Shown one piece after another: positions 26,245-35,004 of a stretch of 64,000 bases of DNA. The stretch spans positions 43,285 to 107,284 of the forward strand of contig JAUNVW010000002.1 of the NCBI GenBank assembly GCA_030540635.1. Direction: 5' to 3'. Both the position numbers and the translations under genes were made by a program. The stretch's first letter is position 1; each line of letters opens with the position of its first letter. The notes beneath the pieces are model-generated. The model was not told the DNA's origin. It searched no databases and was given only the letters and a program-made list of their open reading frames with translations. Source of the DNA: Tissierellia bacterium. Its GTDB lineage: Bacteria > Bacillota > Clostridia > Tissierellales > Peptoniphilaceae.

Positions 26245-27127
26245 AATTATATTGCTTTTTAATTCGAGCTAATTTTCGATTGTGATAAAATGAATAATAT
26301 TGGGCACCAAAGATCAATAGGATACCAATCATCGTCATTGGGCTAATTTTATCTTGAAATAAGAAATAGCCAAAAATTGCCGCAAAGACAATCGTCCCAT
26401 AGGTGTAGATGCTGACTTCCGATGCCGGCGCGTATTTGTAGCCCAGGGTCAATGTGATTTGGGCTAAACCAGCAAAGATACCGATACTTAATAATACGAA
26501 AAATTCCATAGCTGTCGGCATGACAAAATTACTTAACATCAAAGGTAATGATAATAGGGAGGATACCAATGAAAAGAAGAAGATAATCGTATTGGTTTTC
26601 TCCATTTTATTCACATAGGAAAGGGTGGTGTAGGCGCCACCAGCAAAGGCCGCCGATCCTAAACCTACCAATGCCGGAAATACACGGGAGTTAAATTCTG
26701 GTCTTACGACGAACATAGCGCCAATAAAGGATAGGATTAATACGGCGAGCTTAGTTTTTGTCAAAGATTCTTTTAAGAAGAATAGGGCGAAGATCATGAC
26801 AAAAATCGGTGAAGATTTCTGTAAAATGGTAGCATCAGCCGTCGGCATATGATTAATGCAATAGAAATAGGCAACTACGCCGAGATATCCTAAAATTGAG
26901 CGTAAAAACAACCAAGGTCGGGATTCTTTTGTTCCAAAGAACCGCTCCCCATTTTTTTTCACTAAAAATCCACAAAGAATGAGTGTAATTAAATTCCGAA
27001 AAAAGACTTGCTCAAATACTGGGATTCTCCCCCCGGTAAATTTAACCGACATTTGCATTAATGCAAAAAATAAGGAAGAAGTCAACATGAAGATTGTCCC
27101 TTTTCGAATATTTTGATTCTTTTCCAT
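26243..27127 (-). CDS. EamA/DMT-family transporter
   Basis: Ten-helix drug/metabolite permease of 294 residues with two EamA repeats (about 10-140 and 155-285). PVFEQVFFRNLITLILCGF and SPIFVMIFALFFLKESLTK mark the first repeat, GTIVFAAIFGYFLFQDKISPM the second. The ATG at 27127 lies six bases after AAGGAGG; an upstream TTG at 27133 abuts the site. Monocistronic. Substrate unknown; S-adenosylmethionine or amino acid uptake/export are known roles in the family. Confidence 0.87.
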   Translation of the reverse strand: MEKNQNIRKGTIFMLTSSLFFALMQMSVKFTGGRIPVFEQVFFRNLITLILCGFLVKKNGERFFGTKESRPWLFLRSILGYLGVVAYFYCINHMPTADATILQKSSPIFVMIFALFFLKESLTKTKLAVLILSFIGAMFVVRPEFNSRVFPALVGLGSAAFAGGAYTTLSYVNKMEKTNTIIFFFSLVSSLLSLPLMLSNFVMPTAMEFFVLLSIGIFAGLAQITLTLGYKYAPASEVSIYTYGTIVFAAIFGYFLFQDKISPMTMIGILLIFGAQYYSFYHNRKLARIKKQYN

Positions 27128-27160
27128 AAACAACCTCCTTCATTTCTCTTATCACGAAAG

Positions 27161-27183
27161 AAGACTCCCCTGCCGGGAGTCTT
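27161..27183 (-). terminator. terminator of the MsbA-like ABC gene
   Basis: Arms AAGACTCCC/GGGAGTCTT around loop CTGCC, directly past the ABC gene stop. The T run on the minus strand is short, so efficiency is uncertain. Confidence 0.6.
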
Positions 27184-28977
27184 TTATGCCATTTGTAAAG
27201 CCTTTAAATCCATGGACTCGAGGCTCTTACCACCTTGGGTATAAAGTTGATAGTAATATCCTTTTTTCGCCATGAGTTCTTCATGATTGCCCCGTTCGAC
27301 GATGCCATTTTCCGTCAACACAATAATGGTATCGGCATTTTGAATCGTCGTCAAGCGATGGGCAATGGTCAAGCTGGAACGACCTTTGGACAGTTTCTCC
27401 AGTGATTCTTGGACAATGCCCTCGGATTTATTATCCAAGGCCGATGTGGCTTCATCTAAAATTAAAATGGGCGGATTCTTTAAAAAGACCCTAGCAATGG
27501 AAATTCGCTGTTTTTGACCTCCCGATAAACGAAGTCCTCGTTCACCGACAAAGGTATCAAATCCTTGGGGTAAGTCCATGATAAAGTCATAGGCTCCCGC
27601 CATTTTTGCGGCCTCTTTAATTTCTTCCATAGTAGCGCCCGGCTTACCATATTGGATATTTTCCGCCACTGTGCCCGAGAATAAATAGACATCTTGCTGA
27701 ACCATGCCAATATTTTCCCGTAGGGATTTCAATTGAATATTTCGGATATCCACATCATCGATGGTGATTTTTCCTTCGCTCACATCGTAAAATCGGGGAA
27801 TTAAATTACAAAGAGTCGTTTTTCCGCCTCCCGATGGTCCAACGAGTGCTACGGATTCTCCTGGATTTATGGTTAAATTAATATCCTCTAGAATAATCTC
27901 TTCGTCCTCTCGATAACGGAAGGAAACATTTTGTAATTGGACTTTACCTTTCACATCATCTAAGGGGATGGCATTATCATTATCAAAAATTTCAATATCT
28001 TGATCCATAATTTCGACAAAACGTTCGATCCCTGTCATCCCTCGATGGAATTGTTCTGTAAATTCGACAATTCGTTTCACCGTTGTTAAAAGGGTTTGGA
28101 CAAACAAAATATAGGCGACTAAATCCCCAGAAGAGATAAAGCCCCTTGTGAGAAGTAATCCGCCACCTAAAATAACGACAAGATACATTAATCCATCAAA
28201 TATTCTAGTAATCGTCGTAAATCCTGCCATATTTTTGTAGGTATTGTCTTTAATACCCAGAAATTTTTGATTGCCCTTTTCAAACTTTTCCTTTTCAATA
28301 TCCTCATTGGCAAAAGATTTGACGACCTTTACTCCCAATAGCGAATCTTCGATTTGAGAATTGAGATCTCCAATATGATCCTTTTGCTCTTTAAAAGTTT
28401 TCCGCATCCGTTGATTATAGGAAGATGCCGCAATGGCCATGGCCGGGATCAAAGTATAAATGACCACCGTCAAGGGAATATTAATCCGGATTAAAATAAC
28501 AAAGGATACGAGGATCTGAATGGCACCGATAAAGTATTCCTCGGGACAATGATGGGCAAATTCTGTAATATCAAAGAGATCCGAAGTGATCCTCGCCATA
28601 ATTTGTCCGACTTTCGTATCGTTAAAATAGGAATCTGATAATGAATGGAGATGGTGAAATACATCCCGTCGCATATCGGTTTCAATTTTCGCTCCCATAA
28701 TATGTCCATAGCGAGTCATATAATAACCGGCAAAGACTTCGACGATTTTTAAAAAGACGAAGATTGCCGTTAATTGTAAAATCGTGTTCCATTCAATGAG
28801 TCCTTGTGCCCCTTGATTGGTAATTTTACGCAGGATTAATGGTAATGAAATTCCTGCTACTGTCGTCAAACCGGCACAGAATAAATCGGTAAATAAAATT
28901 TTCCGATAACGATTAAAATAACCGGATACTCTGGAAACCAGTTCACGATTCGTATATTTTCGTTTCACAATAAACAC
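27184..28977 (-). CDS. ABC exporter, fused membrane and ATPase domains (MsbA/BmrA-like)
   Basis: Half-transporter of 597 residues: six membrane helices (about 25-325) then a nucleotide-binding domain with Walker A VGPSGGGKTTL, Q-loop MVQQDVYLF, signature LRLSGGQKQRISIARV, Walker B ILILDEATSALD and H-loop IAHRLTTI. It likely works as a homodimer exporting lipids, drugs or peptides. It follows the peptide exporter gene at 29055 by 77 bases, with a terminator between, so it is probably a separate unit, although read-through could join them. Confidence 0.9.
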   Translation of the reverse strand: MFIVKRKYTNRELVSRVSGYFNRYRKILFTDLFCAGLTTVAGISLPLILRKITNQGAQGLIEWNTILQLTAIFVFLKIVEVFAGYYMTRYGHIMGAKIETDMRRDVFHHLHSLSDSYFNDTKVGQIMARITSDLFDITEFAHHCPEEYFIGAIQILVSFVILIRINIPLTVVIYTLIPAMAIAASSYNQRMRKTFKEQKDHIGDLNSQIEDSLLGVKVVKSFANEDIEKEKFEKGNQKFLGIKDNTYKNMAGFTTITRIFDGLMYLVVILGGGLLLTRGFISSGDLVAYILFVQTLLTTVKRIVEFTEQFHRGMTGIERFVEIMDQDIEIFDNDNAIPLDDVKGKVQLQNVSFRYREDEEIILEDINLTINPGESVALVGPSGGGKTTLCNLIPRFYDVSEGKITIDDVDIRNIQLKSLRENIGMVQQDVYLFSGTVAENIQYGKPGATMEEIKEAAKMAGAYDFIMDLPQGFDTFVGERGLRLSGGQKQRISIARVFLKNPPILILDEATSALDNKSEGIVQESLEKLSKGRSSLTIAHRLTTIQNADTIIVLTENGIVERGNHEELMAKKGYYYQLYTQGGKSLESMDLKALQMA

Positions 28978-29030
28978 ATCCTTCCTTCATGACTATCCAT
29001 TCTATCACAAAAGATCTATTTTTTCCAATT

Positions 29031-29056
29031 AAAAAGGAAAGGTTCCCCTTTCCTTT
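29031..29056 (-). terminator. terminator of the peptide-exporter operon
   Basis: Perfect ten-base arms AAAGGAAAGG/CCTTTCCTTT with loop TTCC, overlapping the exporter stop and followed by a T run on the minus strand. Confidence 0.8.
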
Positions 29057-30596
29057 ACAAATGAATTTCTTTATTATATCGTTTTTCATCTAAATCTCGA
29101 TGGGAAACGATGAGAACGATCTTGTCCTTCATCTTCTCCAACACTCGATCATAGATGAGATTCCCTGTTTCTTCATCTAATCCTGAAGTAATCTCATCTA
29201 AAATTAAGAGATCAATATCTTTGTATAAAGCTCTTACCATGGCGATTCGTTGCTTTTCTCCACCGGATAAATTGCCGGCACCTTCAAAAATTTCCGTATC
29301 TAAAGTCTTCGTCTGGAGAATACTTTGTAATAAGGGATCTTGACACATTTCTTTTTCAAGAACCGATGAATAAGGCATATCTAAAAAGAGATTATCTCGT
29401 AAACTCCCTTTTATAATCGGTACATTTTGAGAAATGTATTCTAATCGATTCCGTAAATCTTCTAATTTATAATTTTGAATATTTTTCCCATTGATTTCGA
29501 TGATATCATCATCTCGAAAACGGGGTAAAAGTTTTAAAAGAGTCGATTTTCCAGAGCCACTTTTTCCACGTACCCAGCATATATCTCCCTTTTCCAGACG
29601 CTGATTAATATGACATGGGATTTGATGTTCACCAATATTTAATTCCTCTAATTTCAAATCAATCGATATAATCTCTTTTAAGACATCGTCTTGACAGTCT
29701 TCCTTTTCCCATTGTTCAAAAAATTCATTGGCAATATCAAATTCTCTTTTATTTATATTTGCGGTGGTGATATTTTTTAAACTTTCAGAATATAGGGGTA
29801 CAATCACGCTAATTAATAAAATCTGTATGAATTCCCGGGATTGAAGTCCTTGAATAATGGCATAGACCATAATCATTGTTTGAGCTAATGATAAAAGCCC
29901 CGTCAAAAAAGTAGCCATGGACTGGGCAAAAGTATTGAGACTCGCTTGGACGGTATAGATATTTTCTAGTTTTGTCTTTACTTTTTTCGATAATTCATCG
30001 TGATTTCCAACTTGCTTTACGAAATCTGTCGTACCGATGACCGAAAGCACATCCCGCCAATTTGACGACGAGATTTCCTGAAGTTTTTGAGATCGTCTCG
30101 CCAATTCTTTATTTAATAGTCGAAAGCCCAGGTATTGGATGGGAATCATACTAAGTAGTAAGAGAAAATAAATATAAGATTGAGTAAGTACCAATAGCAA
30201 ACATACACCTAAAGTGAAGATATTGGAATAAATCTTTACACCATCCCCCGTTAAATAATTATATTGACTATTGACCCCAATAATCATGCGCTCCAATAAA
30301 TTTAAAGGGCCTTCTTCATTGATATAATCATAGGGTAATTTGTAGTACTCCTGCAAATACCGTAGAAAATTATTCTGATTGAACTCTTTGGCAAATCGTT
30401 CCCGAACGAAAGTAATGATCATCTGAACGAAAATAGCCATCATCATCACCAGTGCCAATAATAGAATCTGATCCTTCGATATGATGCTTTCTTTCAGGGA
30501 CCAATAATTTAACAACAAAGGTGCAACTAGGCTAATAATTGCACTTAATATTAAGGTAGCGATCATAAATATTCTAAATTTACTGTATCTTTTCAA
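29055..30596 (-). CDS. compact ABC exporter linked to the Cys-rich peptide gene
   Basis: Fused membrane/ATPase half-transporter of about 513 residues, shorter than the usual 580. Six hydrophobic helices (about 10-285) precede a nucleotide-binding domain with Walker A VRGKSGSGKSTLL, Q-loop YISQNVPI, signature NLSGGEKQRIAMVRAL, Walker B LLILDEITSGLD and H-loop IVSHRD. It lacks an N-terminal C39 peptidase domain, and the C-terminus is cut close after the H-loop. The start is probably the TTG at 30596 behind AAGGAG; an ATG at 30614 has no good site. Located about 110 bases downstream of the 33-residue peptide gene on the same strand, it is the likely peptide exporter. Confidence 0.85.
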   Translation of the reverse strand: MKRYSKFRIFMIATLILSAIISLVAPLLLNYWSLKESIISKDQILLLALVMMMAIFVQMIITFVRERFAKEFNQNNFLRYLQEYYKLPYDYINEEGPLNLLERMIIGVNSQYNYLTGDGVKIYSNIFTLGVCLLLVLTQSYIYFLLLLSMIPIQYLGFRLLNKELARRSQKLQEISSSNWRDVLSVIGTTDFVKQVGNHDELSKKVKTKLENIYTVQASLNTFAQSMATFLTGLLSLAQTMIMVYAIIQGLQSREFIQILLISVIVPLYSESLKNITTANINKREFDIANEFFEQWEKEDCQDDVLKEIISIDLKLEELNIGEHQIPCHINQRLEKGDICWVRGKSGSGKSTLLKLLPRFRDDDIIEINGKNIQNYKLEDLRNRLEYISQNVPIIKGSLRDNLFLDMPYSSVLEKEMCQDPLLQSILQTKTLDTEIFEGAGNLSGGEKQRIAMVRALYKDIDLLILDEITSGLDEETGNLIYDRVLEKMKDKIVLIVSHRDLDEKRYNKEIHL

Positions 30597-30708
30597 TGCT
30601 CTCTCCTTTTTCATTCCCTAACTGGTTTGAAATTTCCATTCTCATTTTATCTTCAAATTTTAATAAGATACTTTCCAGCTTTTTTATTGCAACTTTTTTA
30701 TGATAAGG
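30580..30708 (-). other. open frame after the peptide stop (42 codons), possible second small gene
   Basis: Directly after the peptide's TAA, the same frame stays open for 42 codons and ends within the exporter start. The predicted sequence is amphipathic and charged (for example KKLESILLKFEDKM), like real protein. The only ATG in it, at 30645, would give 21 residues and has a weak ribosome site. It could be a coupled mini-gene, a product of stop-codon read-through, or chance. Confidence 0.35.
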
Positions 30709-30810
30709 TTATTCTCCACTACCAAAACCAGCTATTGCGCTACATGCACAAGCACACATAATACCTAAAATATCCTCAGGTAGCTCATATCCATTTTTCA
30801 AGTCTTTCAT
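30709..30810 (-). CDS. 33-residue Cys-rich peptide, candidate secreted or ribosomally modified peptide precursor
   Basis: Short gene with a strong ribosome site (GGAAGGAG, seven bases from ATG), a promoter and a palindromic operator. The peptide has a leader-like charged half (residues 1-18, containing ELPEDILGIM) and a small-residue core, residues 19-33: CACACSAIAGFGSGE, with Cys at 19, 21 and 23. An ABC exporter gene follows on the same strand. This arrangement resembles precursor/exporter pairs of bacteriocins or signalling peptides. No cyclodehydratase, lanthionine synthetase, radical SAM or peptidase gene lies within 10 kb on either side. Alternatives are a soft-metal-binding peptide or a regulatory upstream frame. 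I do not recognise the family. Confidence 0.7.
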   Translation of the reverse strand: MKDLKNGYELPEDILGIMCACACSAIAGFGSGE

Positions 30811-30854
30811 TTTGTCACTCCTTCCATTCTTCTTATAGAAATATATATATTTAA

Positions 30855-30870
30855 ATTACACTAGTGTAAT
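30855..30870. promoter_or_regulatory. perfect 16-bp palindromic operator of the peptide operon
   Basis: ATTACACTAGTGTAAT is fully self-complementary and overlaps the expected transcription start of the peptide promoter, the classical position for a repressor. It carries TACA and TGTA half-sites four bases apart, reminiscent of but not identical to CopY/BlaI-type boxes (TACA-N2-TGTA). No regulator gene is adjacent. Confidence 0.65.
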
Positions 30871-30873
30871 ATA

Positions 30874-30902
30874 ACTTTATCACTGGAGAGTATTTGTATC
30901 AA
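30874..30902 (-). promoter_or_regulatory. promoter of the peptide-ABC exporter operon
   Basis: -35 TTGATA, 17-base spacer and -10 TAAAGT preceded by TGA (extended -10 TGn), about 65 bases upstream of the peptide ATG. Confidence 0.6.
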
Positions 30903-30924
30903 GTTTATTCATTAGTTTCCTCAA

Positions 30925-30949
30925 AAAAAAAGCCCTTTGGGCTTTTTTT
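30925..30949 (-). terminator. terminator of the zapA-argS operon
   Basis: AAAAAAAGCCC / TTT / GGGCTTTTTTT at the argS stop, with a T run after the stem on the minus strand. It insulates the peptide promoter from upstream transcription. Confidence 0.85.
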
Positions 30950-32639
30950 ACATTTCTTTTACGGTTTCCAATCCAATTAAATGAAGGGCAATCTCTAAGG
31001 TTCGATTGACGGTGTAGGTTAAAAATAATCGGCTGTTTTTTAAATCTTCTTCTGCATTTTGAATGGAACAGTTCCCATAAAAGCGATTAAAGTCTTGGGC
31101 CAAGTCCACTGAGTATCTCGTAATATAGGACGGCTCGTATTTCTCACAAGATCTTTCGATGACTTCTTGGAATTGATAGAGTCGTCGAAGGAGCTGTTTT
31201 TCTTCTTCTGCCACTAATCGACTCTTGTCCACAAAAGATTTTGAATCGAAACCTTGTTTTTCTAAAATAGAATGGGAACGTGCATAGGCGTATTGGACAT
31301 AGGGTCCTGTTTCCCCTTCAAAATTTAATACTTCATCCCAGTCAAAGACATAGTCCTTGATTCGATTATTGTATAAATCCTGGAAGATGATGGCGCCGAC
31401 ACCGACACGATGGGCGATGGTTTCTTTATCTTCCAATTGGGGATTACGCTCTTCAATGATTTGTCTTGTTTTTTCGATGGCATTTTTCAACACTTCTTCT
31501 AAGAATACGACTTTTCCCTGTCTCGTTTTCATGGCTCCTTCTTTTAAGGAAATCAGGCCAAAGGGAATATGGATACAATCTTTGTAGAAATCATAGCCCA
31601 TTAATTTTAAAATGGCTCGTAATTGTTTAAAATGTAGAATCTGTTCCGATGCGACGATATAGAGATTTTCGTCAAAATCATATTCTTTTTTTCGATGAAT
31701 GGCCGTTGCCACATCCCGTGTAATATAAGTCGATGATCCATTGGACTTTTTAATAATGGCCGGGACGAGATCAAATTCTTCTAAATTGACAATCATGGCG
31801 CCGTCGGATTCTTCCAATAGATTTTTTTCTTCTAATTCTTGAATGACATCTGGAATGAATTGGGAGTGATAGGCTTCCCCATCAAAGGAATCAAATTCGA
31901 CCCCGAGCATCTGATACACCCGGTTAAATTCTTCCAAGGAGATTTCTCTAAACCAAGACCAAAGACGGAGAGCTTCCGGATCTTTTTTCTCCAATCGGTC
32001 AAAGGCAGCCCGAGCCTTCTCCATTAGCTCTTCATCTTCTGCCGCTTCCTCATTATATCGGACATATAGTTTTAAAAGTTCTCCGATGGGATTCTTATTG
32101 ATTTTTTCTTCATCGCCCCATAATCCATAGGCTTCGATCATCATCCCAAATTGGGTGCCATAATCGCCAATATAATTAATGGCGATGGTATCAAAGCCTT
32201 GATATTTCATAATTTTGTTAAGACTATTGCCGATGACTGTGGATCGAAGATGACCGATGTGGAAGGGTTTTGCAATATTTGTCGAGGAAAATTCCACAAC
32301 TCGAGATTTCCCTTGACCAATATCCGTAGAAAAGGGCTTTTCTTCGCCGATTTCCTGAAAAACTTCCTGGGCAAAGGCTTCGTCTTTAATAAAGAAATTA
32401 AGATATGGTCCTGTATTTTCAACTTTTTCAATGATTCCTTTGACTTCAAATTTCTCCTTCATCTCTTCTGCAATGAGATTTGGCGCTTTTCTATATTCCT
32501 TTGCAAAACGGAATACAGGAAATGCAAAATCTCCCATTTGGGGAGAAGGTGGAACTTCTACCAATTCTTGACAAATACTGGAATCAATATTTAATTGGGA
32601 TGAAATTTCATCAATAATATATTTTCTAAAATTTTTCAA
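30948..32639 (-). CDS. argS: arginyl-tRNA synthetase
   Basis: Class I aminoacyl-tRNA synthetase, 563 residues, monomeric and cytoplasmic. An N-terminal tRNA-recognition domain (1-100) is followed by the catalytic HIGH motif in NIAKPFHIGHLRSTVIGN. The KMSKS loop is degenerate as is usual for ArgRS (AMKTRQGKVV). The C-terminal anticodon-binding domain has FNRFYGNCSI and ends HLIGLETVKEM. Follows mutS2 by 13 bases and is the last gene of the operon from zapA. Confidence 0.96.
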   Translation of the reverse strand: MKNFRKYIIDEISSQLNIDSSICQELVEVPPSPQMGDFAFPVFRFAKEYRKAPNLIAEEMKEKFEVKGIIEKVENTGPYLNFFIKDEAFAQEVFQEIGEEKPFSTDIGQGKSRVVEFSSTNIAKPFHIGHLRSTVIGNSLNKIMKYQGFDTIAINYIGDYGTQFGMMIEAYGLWGDEEKINKNPIGELLKLYVRYNEEAAEDEELMEKARAAFDRLEKKDPEALRLWSWFREISLEEFNRVYQMLGVEFDSFDGEAYHSQFIPDVIQELEEKNLLEESDGAMIVNLEEFDLVPAIIKKSNGSSTYITRDVATAIHRKKEYDFDENLYIVASEQILHFKQLRAILKLMGYDFYKDCIHIPFGLISLKEGAMKTRQGKVVFLEEVLKNAIEKTRQIIEERNPQLEDKETIAHRVGVGAIIFQDLYNNRIKDYVFDWDEVLNFEGETGPYVQYAYARSHSILEKQGFDSKSFVDKSRLVAEEEKQLLRRLYQFQEVIERSCEKYEPSYITRYSVDLAQDFNRFYGNCSIQNAEEDLKNSRLFLTYTVNRTLEIALHLIGLETVKEM

Positions 32640-32652
32640 TGCCTACTCCTTT

Positions 32653-35004
32653 TTATTTCAATTGAAGGACGGTAACACCCATACCGCCTTCATTATGGTT
32701 TCCAAAACGAATAGAGGATACTCTCGAATCACCTTTCAAGTAATCGGTGATTCCTTGTCGTAAAACGCCCGTTCCTTTTCCATGGATAATTTGGACTTCC
32801 TTTAATCCCACGAGGATACAATTATCCAAGTATTTGTCGACTTCCATTCGACCTTCTTCGATGGATAATCCTCGGATATCCAATTGTCTTTGGATATTTT
32901 GATCGGCTTTATTTTTAATGATGTTTTGAATTTTCCCTTGTGCCCTTTCTTCTTCTACGGAAGTTACGGGTTTTAAGTTCTTAATATTGGCATTCACTTT
33001 TAACATCCCTACTTGAATCAAGACTTCCCCTTTATTATTGGGTTCGGTCAAGACTTCGCCCACTTCTCCTAATCCTAGAATTTCCACATCATCACCAATA
33101 GAGATCGGCTTTTTGTTCTTCGTCGTCTTTAAAAGTTCCTCTTCCCGATGGTATTCTTGGAGTTTCTTGTCCAAATCTTGCTCCAATTGAGCCGCTGCTT
33201 GATTTTCTCCCTCTTTTTTCATGAATTTCAATTCATTGATCCATTCTTTTGTATCTTCTTTGGCTTGTTTTAATAGATCATAGGCTTCATCCTTTGCGGC
33301 TTGGATGATTTTCTCCCGGGAATTTTTCGTTTTTTCAATTTCCCGAGCCAATTCTTTTTCTTTCGCGATGATTTTTCGCTCTAAAATCTCTTGATTTTTC
33401 TTGGATTCATCAATTCTCTTTTGATCCCGCTCAATTTTTTGAAGGATATCTTCAAATTTTTGATCTTCTTTTGTTGTGAAGTTTTGGGCTTTCTTTATAA
33501 TTTCTTCCGATAATCCCAAATGTCTTGAGATTTCAAAGGCATTGGATTTTCCGGGAACACCAATAAGAAGTTTAAAACTAGGGGATAAGGTGCGAATATT
33601 AAACTCCATGGCGCCGTTTTTGACGCCGGGGGTTTGTAAGGCGAAGAGTTTTAATTGGGAATAATGGGTCGTGGCAATGGTACGAATCTCACGATCCAGT
33701 AATCCCGTTAATATCGCCATAGCCAATGCCGCCCCTTCCACAGGATCCGTCCCAGCTCCCAATTCATCAAAGAGAACGAGGGAGTTCTTTTTCACATTTT
33801 TTAGGATCTGTACAATATTGGTCATATGGGCGGAAAAGGTGGAGAGGGACTGCTCAATGCTTTGCTCATCACCAATATCGGTGTATATTTCATCGAATAC
33901 GGCGACTTGTGAACCAAGTCCTGCGGGAATATGAAGGCCCGATGCCGCCATTAAGGACAGCAATCCTACGGTCTTTAAAGATACGGTTTTACCTCCGGTA
34001 TTTGGTCCTGTGATAACTAAAGTCGTATACTCTTTTCCCAGGTAAATATCAATGGGAACGACCTCGTCTTTGGGAATAAAGGGATGGCGCGCCTTTTTTA
34101 AATTAAAGTATTCATCATGATTTAATTGGGGTTTTGTTCCATCCATCGCTAGCGCCATTTTCCCCTTGGCAAAGACAAAGTCCAAATGGGTTAGAATCCT
34201 TTGATTATTTAGAATTTCATGGCGAAATTCATAAACTTTATTGGATAATTCTTGAAGGATTCGGAAGATCTCCTCTTCCTCTTCACTTTCTAAAATCCGA
34301 AGATCATTATTTAATTCAACAACCGCCATAGGCTCAATATAAACCGTTGCCCCAGAAGATGATTTATCGTGGACAATCCCAGCAAAGGCCGATTTGTTTT
34401 CGCTTTTCACCGGCACGACGAAACGACCATCCCGAACGGTGATGATGCTATCTTGTAATTTATTGCTATCGCTTTTTGTAATTTGATTTAATTTGTCCCG
34501 GATGGCTTTCATTTTATTTTCTTTGTTTCGCCGAATATTTCGCAATGGAACAGAAGCATTATCGCTGATTTCTTCCGGTGAAATGATGGATCGTTCAATG
34601 ATCTCTTCCAGCCAAGGAAATTCATGAATTCCATCGCCCCATTGGGGAATGTGGTGAAAATCCTTTTTCACTTGTTCCTCTAATTTTAAGTAGCTTTTTA
34701 ATTCCCGGGAGCATCGTAAAAGATCCGAGGTTTGAAGTAATCGCTCCGGCGTCATGGATCCTCCTTTGCCCACATGTTCAATGGAGGGTTTTAAATTATT
34801 TATTCCATAAATCGGCGGATTAGAATATTTTAAAATAAGACGAAGGGCTTCGTCGGTTTCTTCTTGCCATTGATTCGCTTCTTCGACATTTTTTGACGGC
34901 CGTAATCGGCTTGCTTTTTTCTTGCCCTCTTTGGAATTACAGTATTTTTCTAATTCCTTTATCATTCGTGGAAATTCTAAAGTTTCCATGGCTTTTTTAT
35001 TCAC
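32653..35004 (-). CDS. mutS2: endonuclease MutS2
   Basis: 783-residue MutS paralogue lacking the mismatch-recognition domain. It acts on recombination intermediates and, in Bacillus, on collided ribosomes. ATPase Walker A is VITGPNTGGKTVSLKTVGLL and Walker B is LVLFDELGAGTDPVEGAA. A long coiled coil (about 510-625) is followed by the KOW-like segment and a C-terminal Smr nuclease domain with LDIRGLSIEEG and IIHGKGTGVLR. Its start overlaps the U32 peptidase stop by eight bases. Confidence 0.95.
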   Translation of the reverse strand: MNKKAMETLEFPRMIKELEKYCNSKEGKKKASRLRPSKNVEEANQWQEETDEALRLILKYSNPPIYGINNLKPSIEHVGKGGSMTPERLLQTSDLLRCSRELKSYLKLEEQVKKDFHHIPQWGDGIHEFPWLEEIIERSIISPEEISDNASVPLRNIRRNKENKMKAIRDKLNQITKSDSNKLQDSIITVRDGRFVVPVKSENKSAFAGIVHDKSSSGATVYIEPMAVVELNNDLRILESEEEEEIFRILQELSNKVYEFRHEILNNQRILTHLDFVFAKGKMALAMDGTKPQLNHDEYFNLKKARHPFIPKDEVVPIDIYLGKEYTTLVITGPNTGGKTVSLKTVGLLSLMAASGLHIPAGLGSQVAVFDEIYTDIGDEQSIEQSLSTFSAHMTNIVQILKNVKKNSLVLFDELGAGTDPVEGAALAMAILTGLLDREIRTIATTHYSQLKLFALQTPGVKNGAMEFNIRTLSPSFKLLIGVPGKSNAFEISRHLGLSEEIIKKAQNFTTKEDQKFEDILQKIERDQKRIDESKKNQEILERKIIAKEKELAREIEKTKNSREKIIQAAKDEAYDLLKQAKEDTKEWINELKFMKKEGENQAAAQLEQDLDKKLQEYHREEELLKTTKNKKPISIGDDVEILGLGEVGEVLTEPNNKGEVLIQVGMLKVNANIKNLKPVTSVEEERAQGKIQNIIKNKADQNIQRQLDIRGLSIEEGRMEVDKYLDNCILVGLKEVQIIHGKGTGVLRQGITDYLKGDSRVSSIRFGNHNEGGMGVTVLQLK

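Noticed and set aside
27184..30596. The two adjacent ABC exporters as one heterodimeric transporter in a single operon
   Set aside because: A strong terminator separates them (29031-29056) and both have intact catalytic motifs, so a joint complex is possible but not supported.
32151..32594. 147-codon open frame antisense to argS
   Set aside because: Lies fully inside conserved argS; Phe/Lys/Ile-rich composition reflects the complement of coding DNA.
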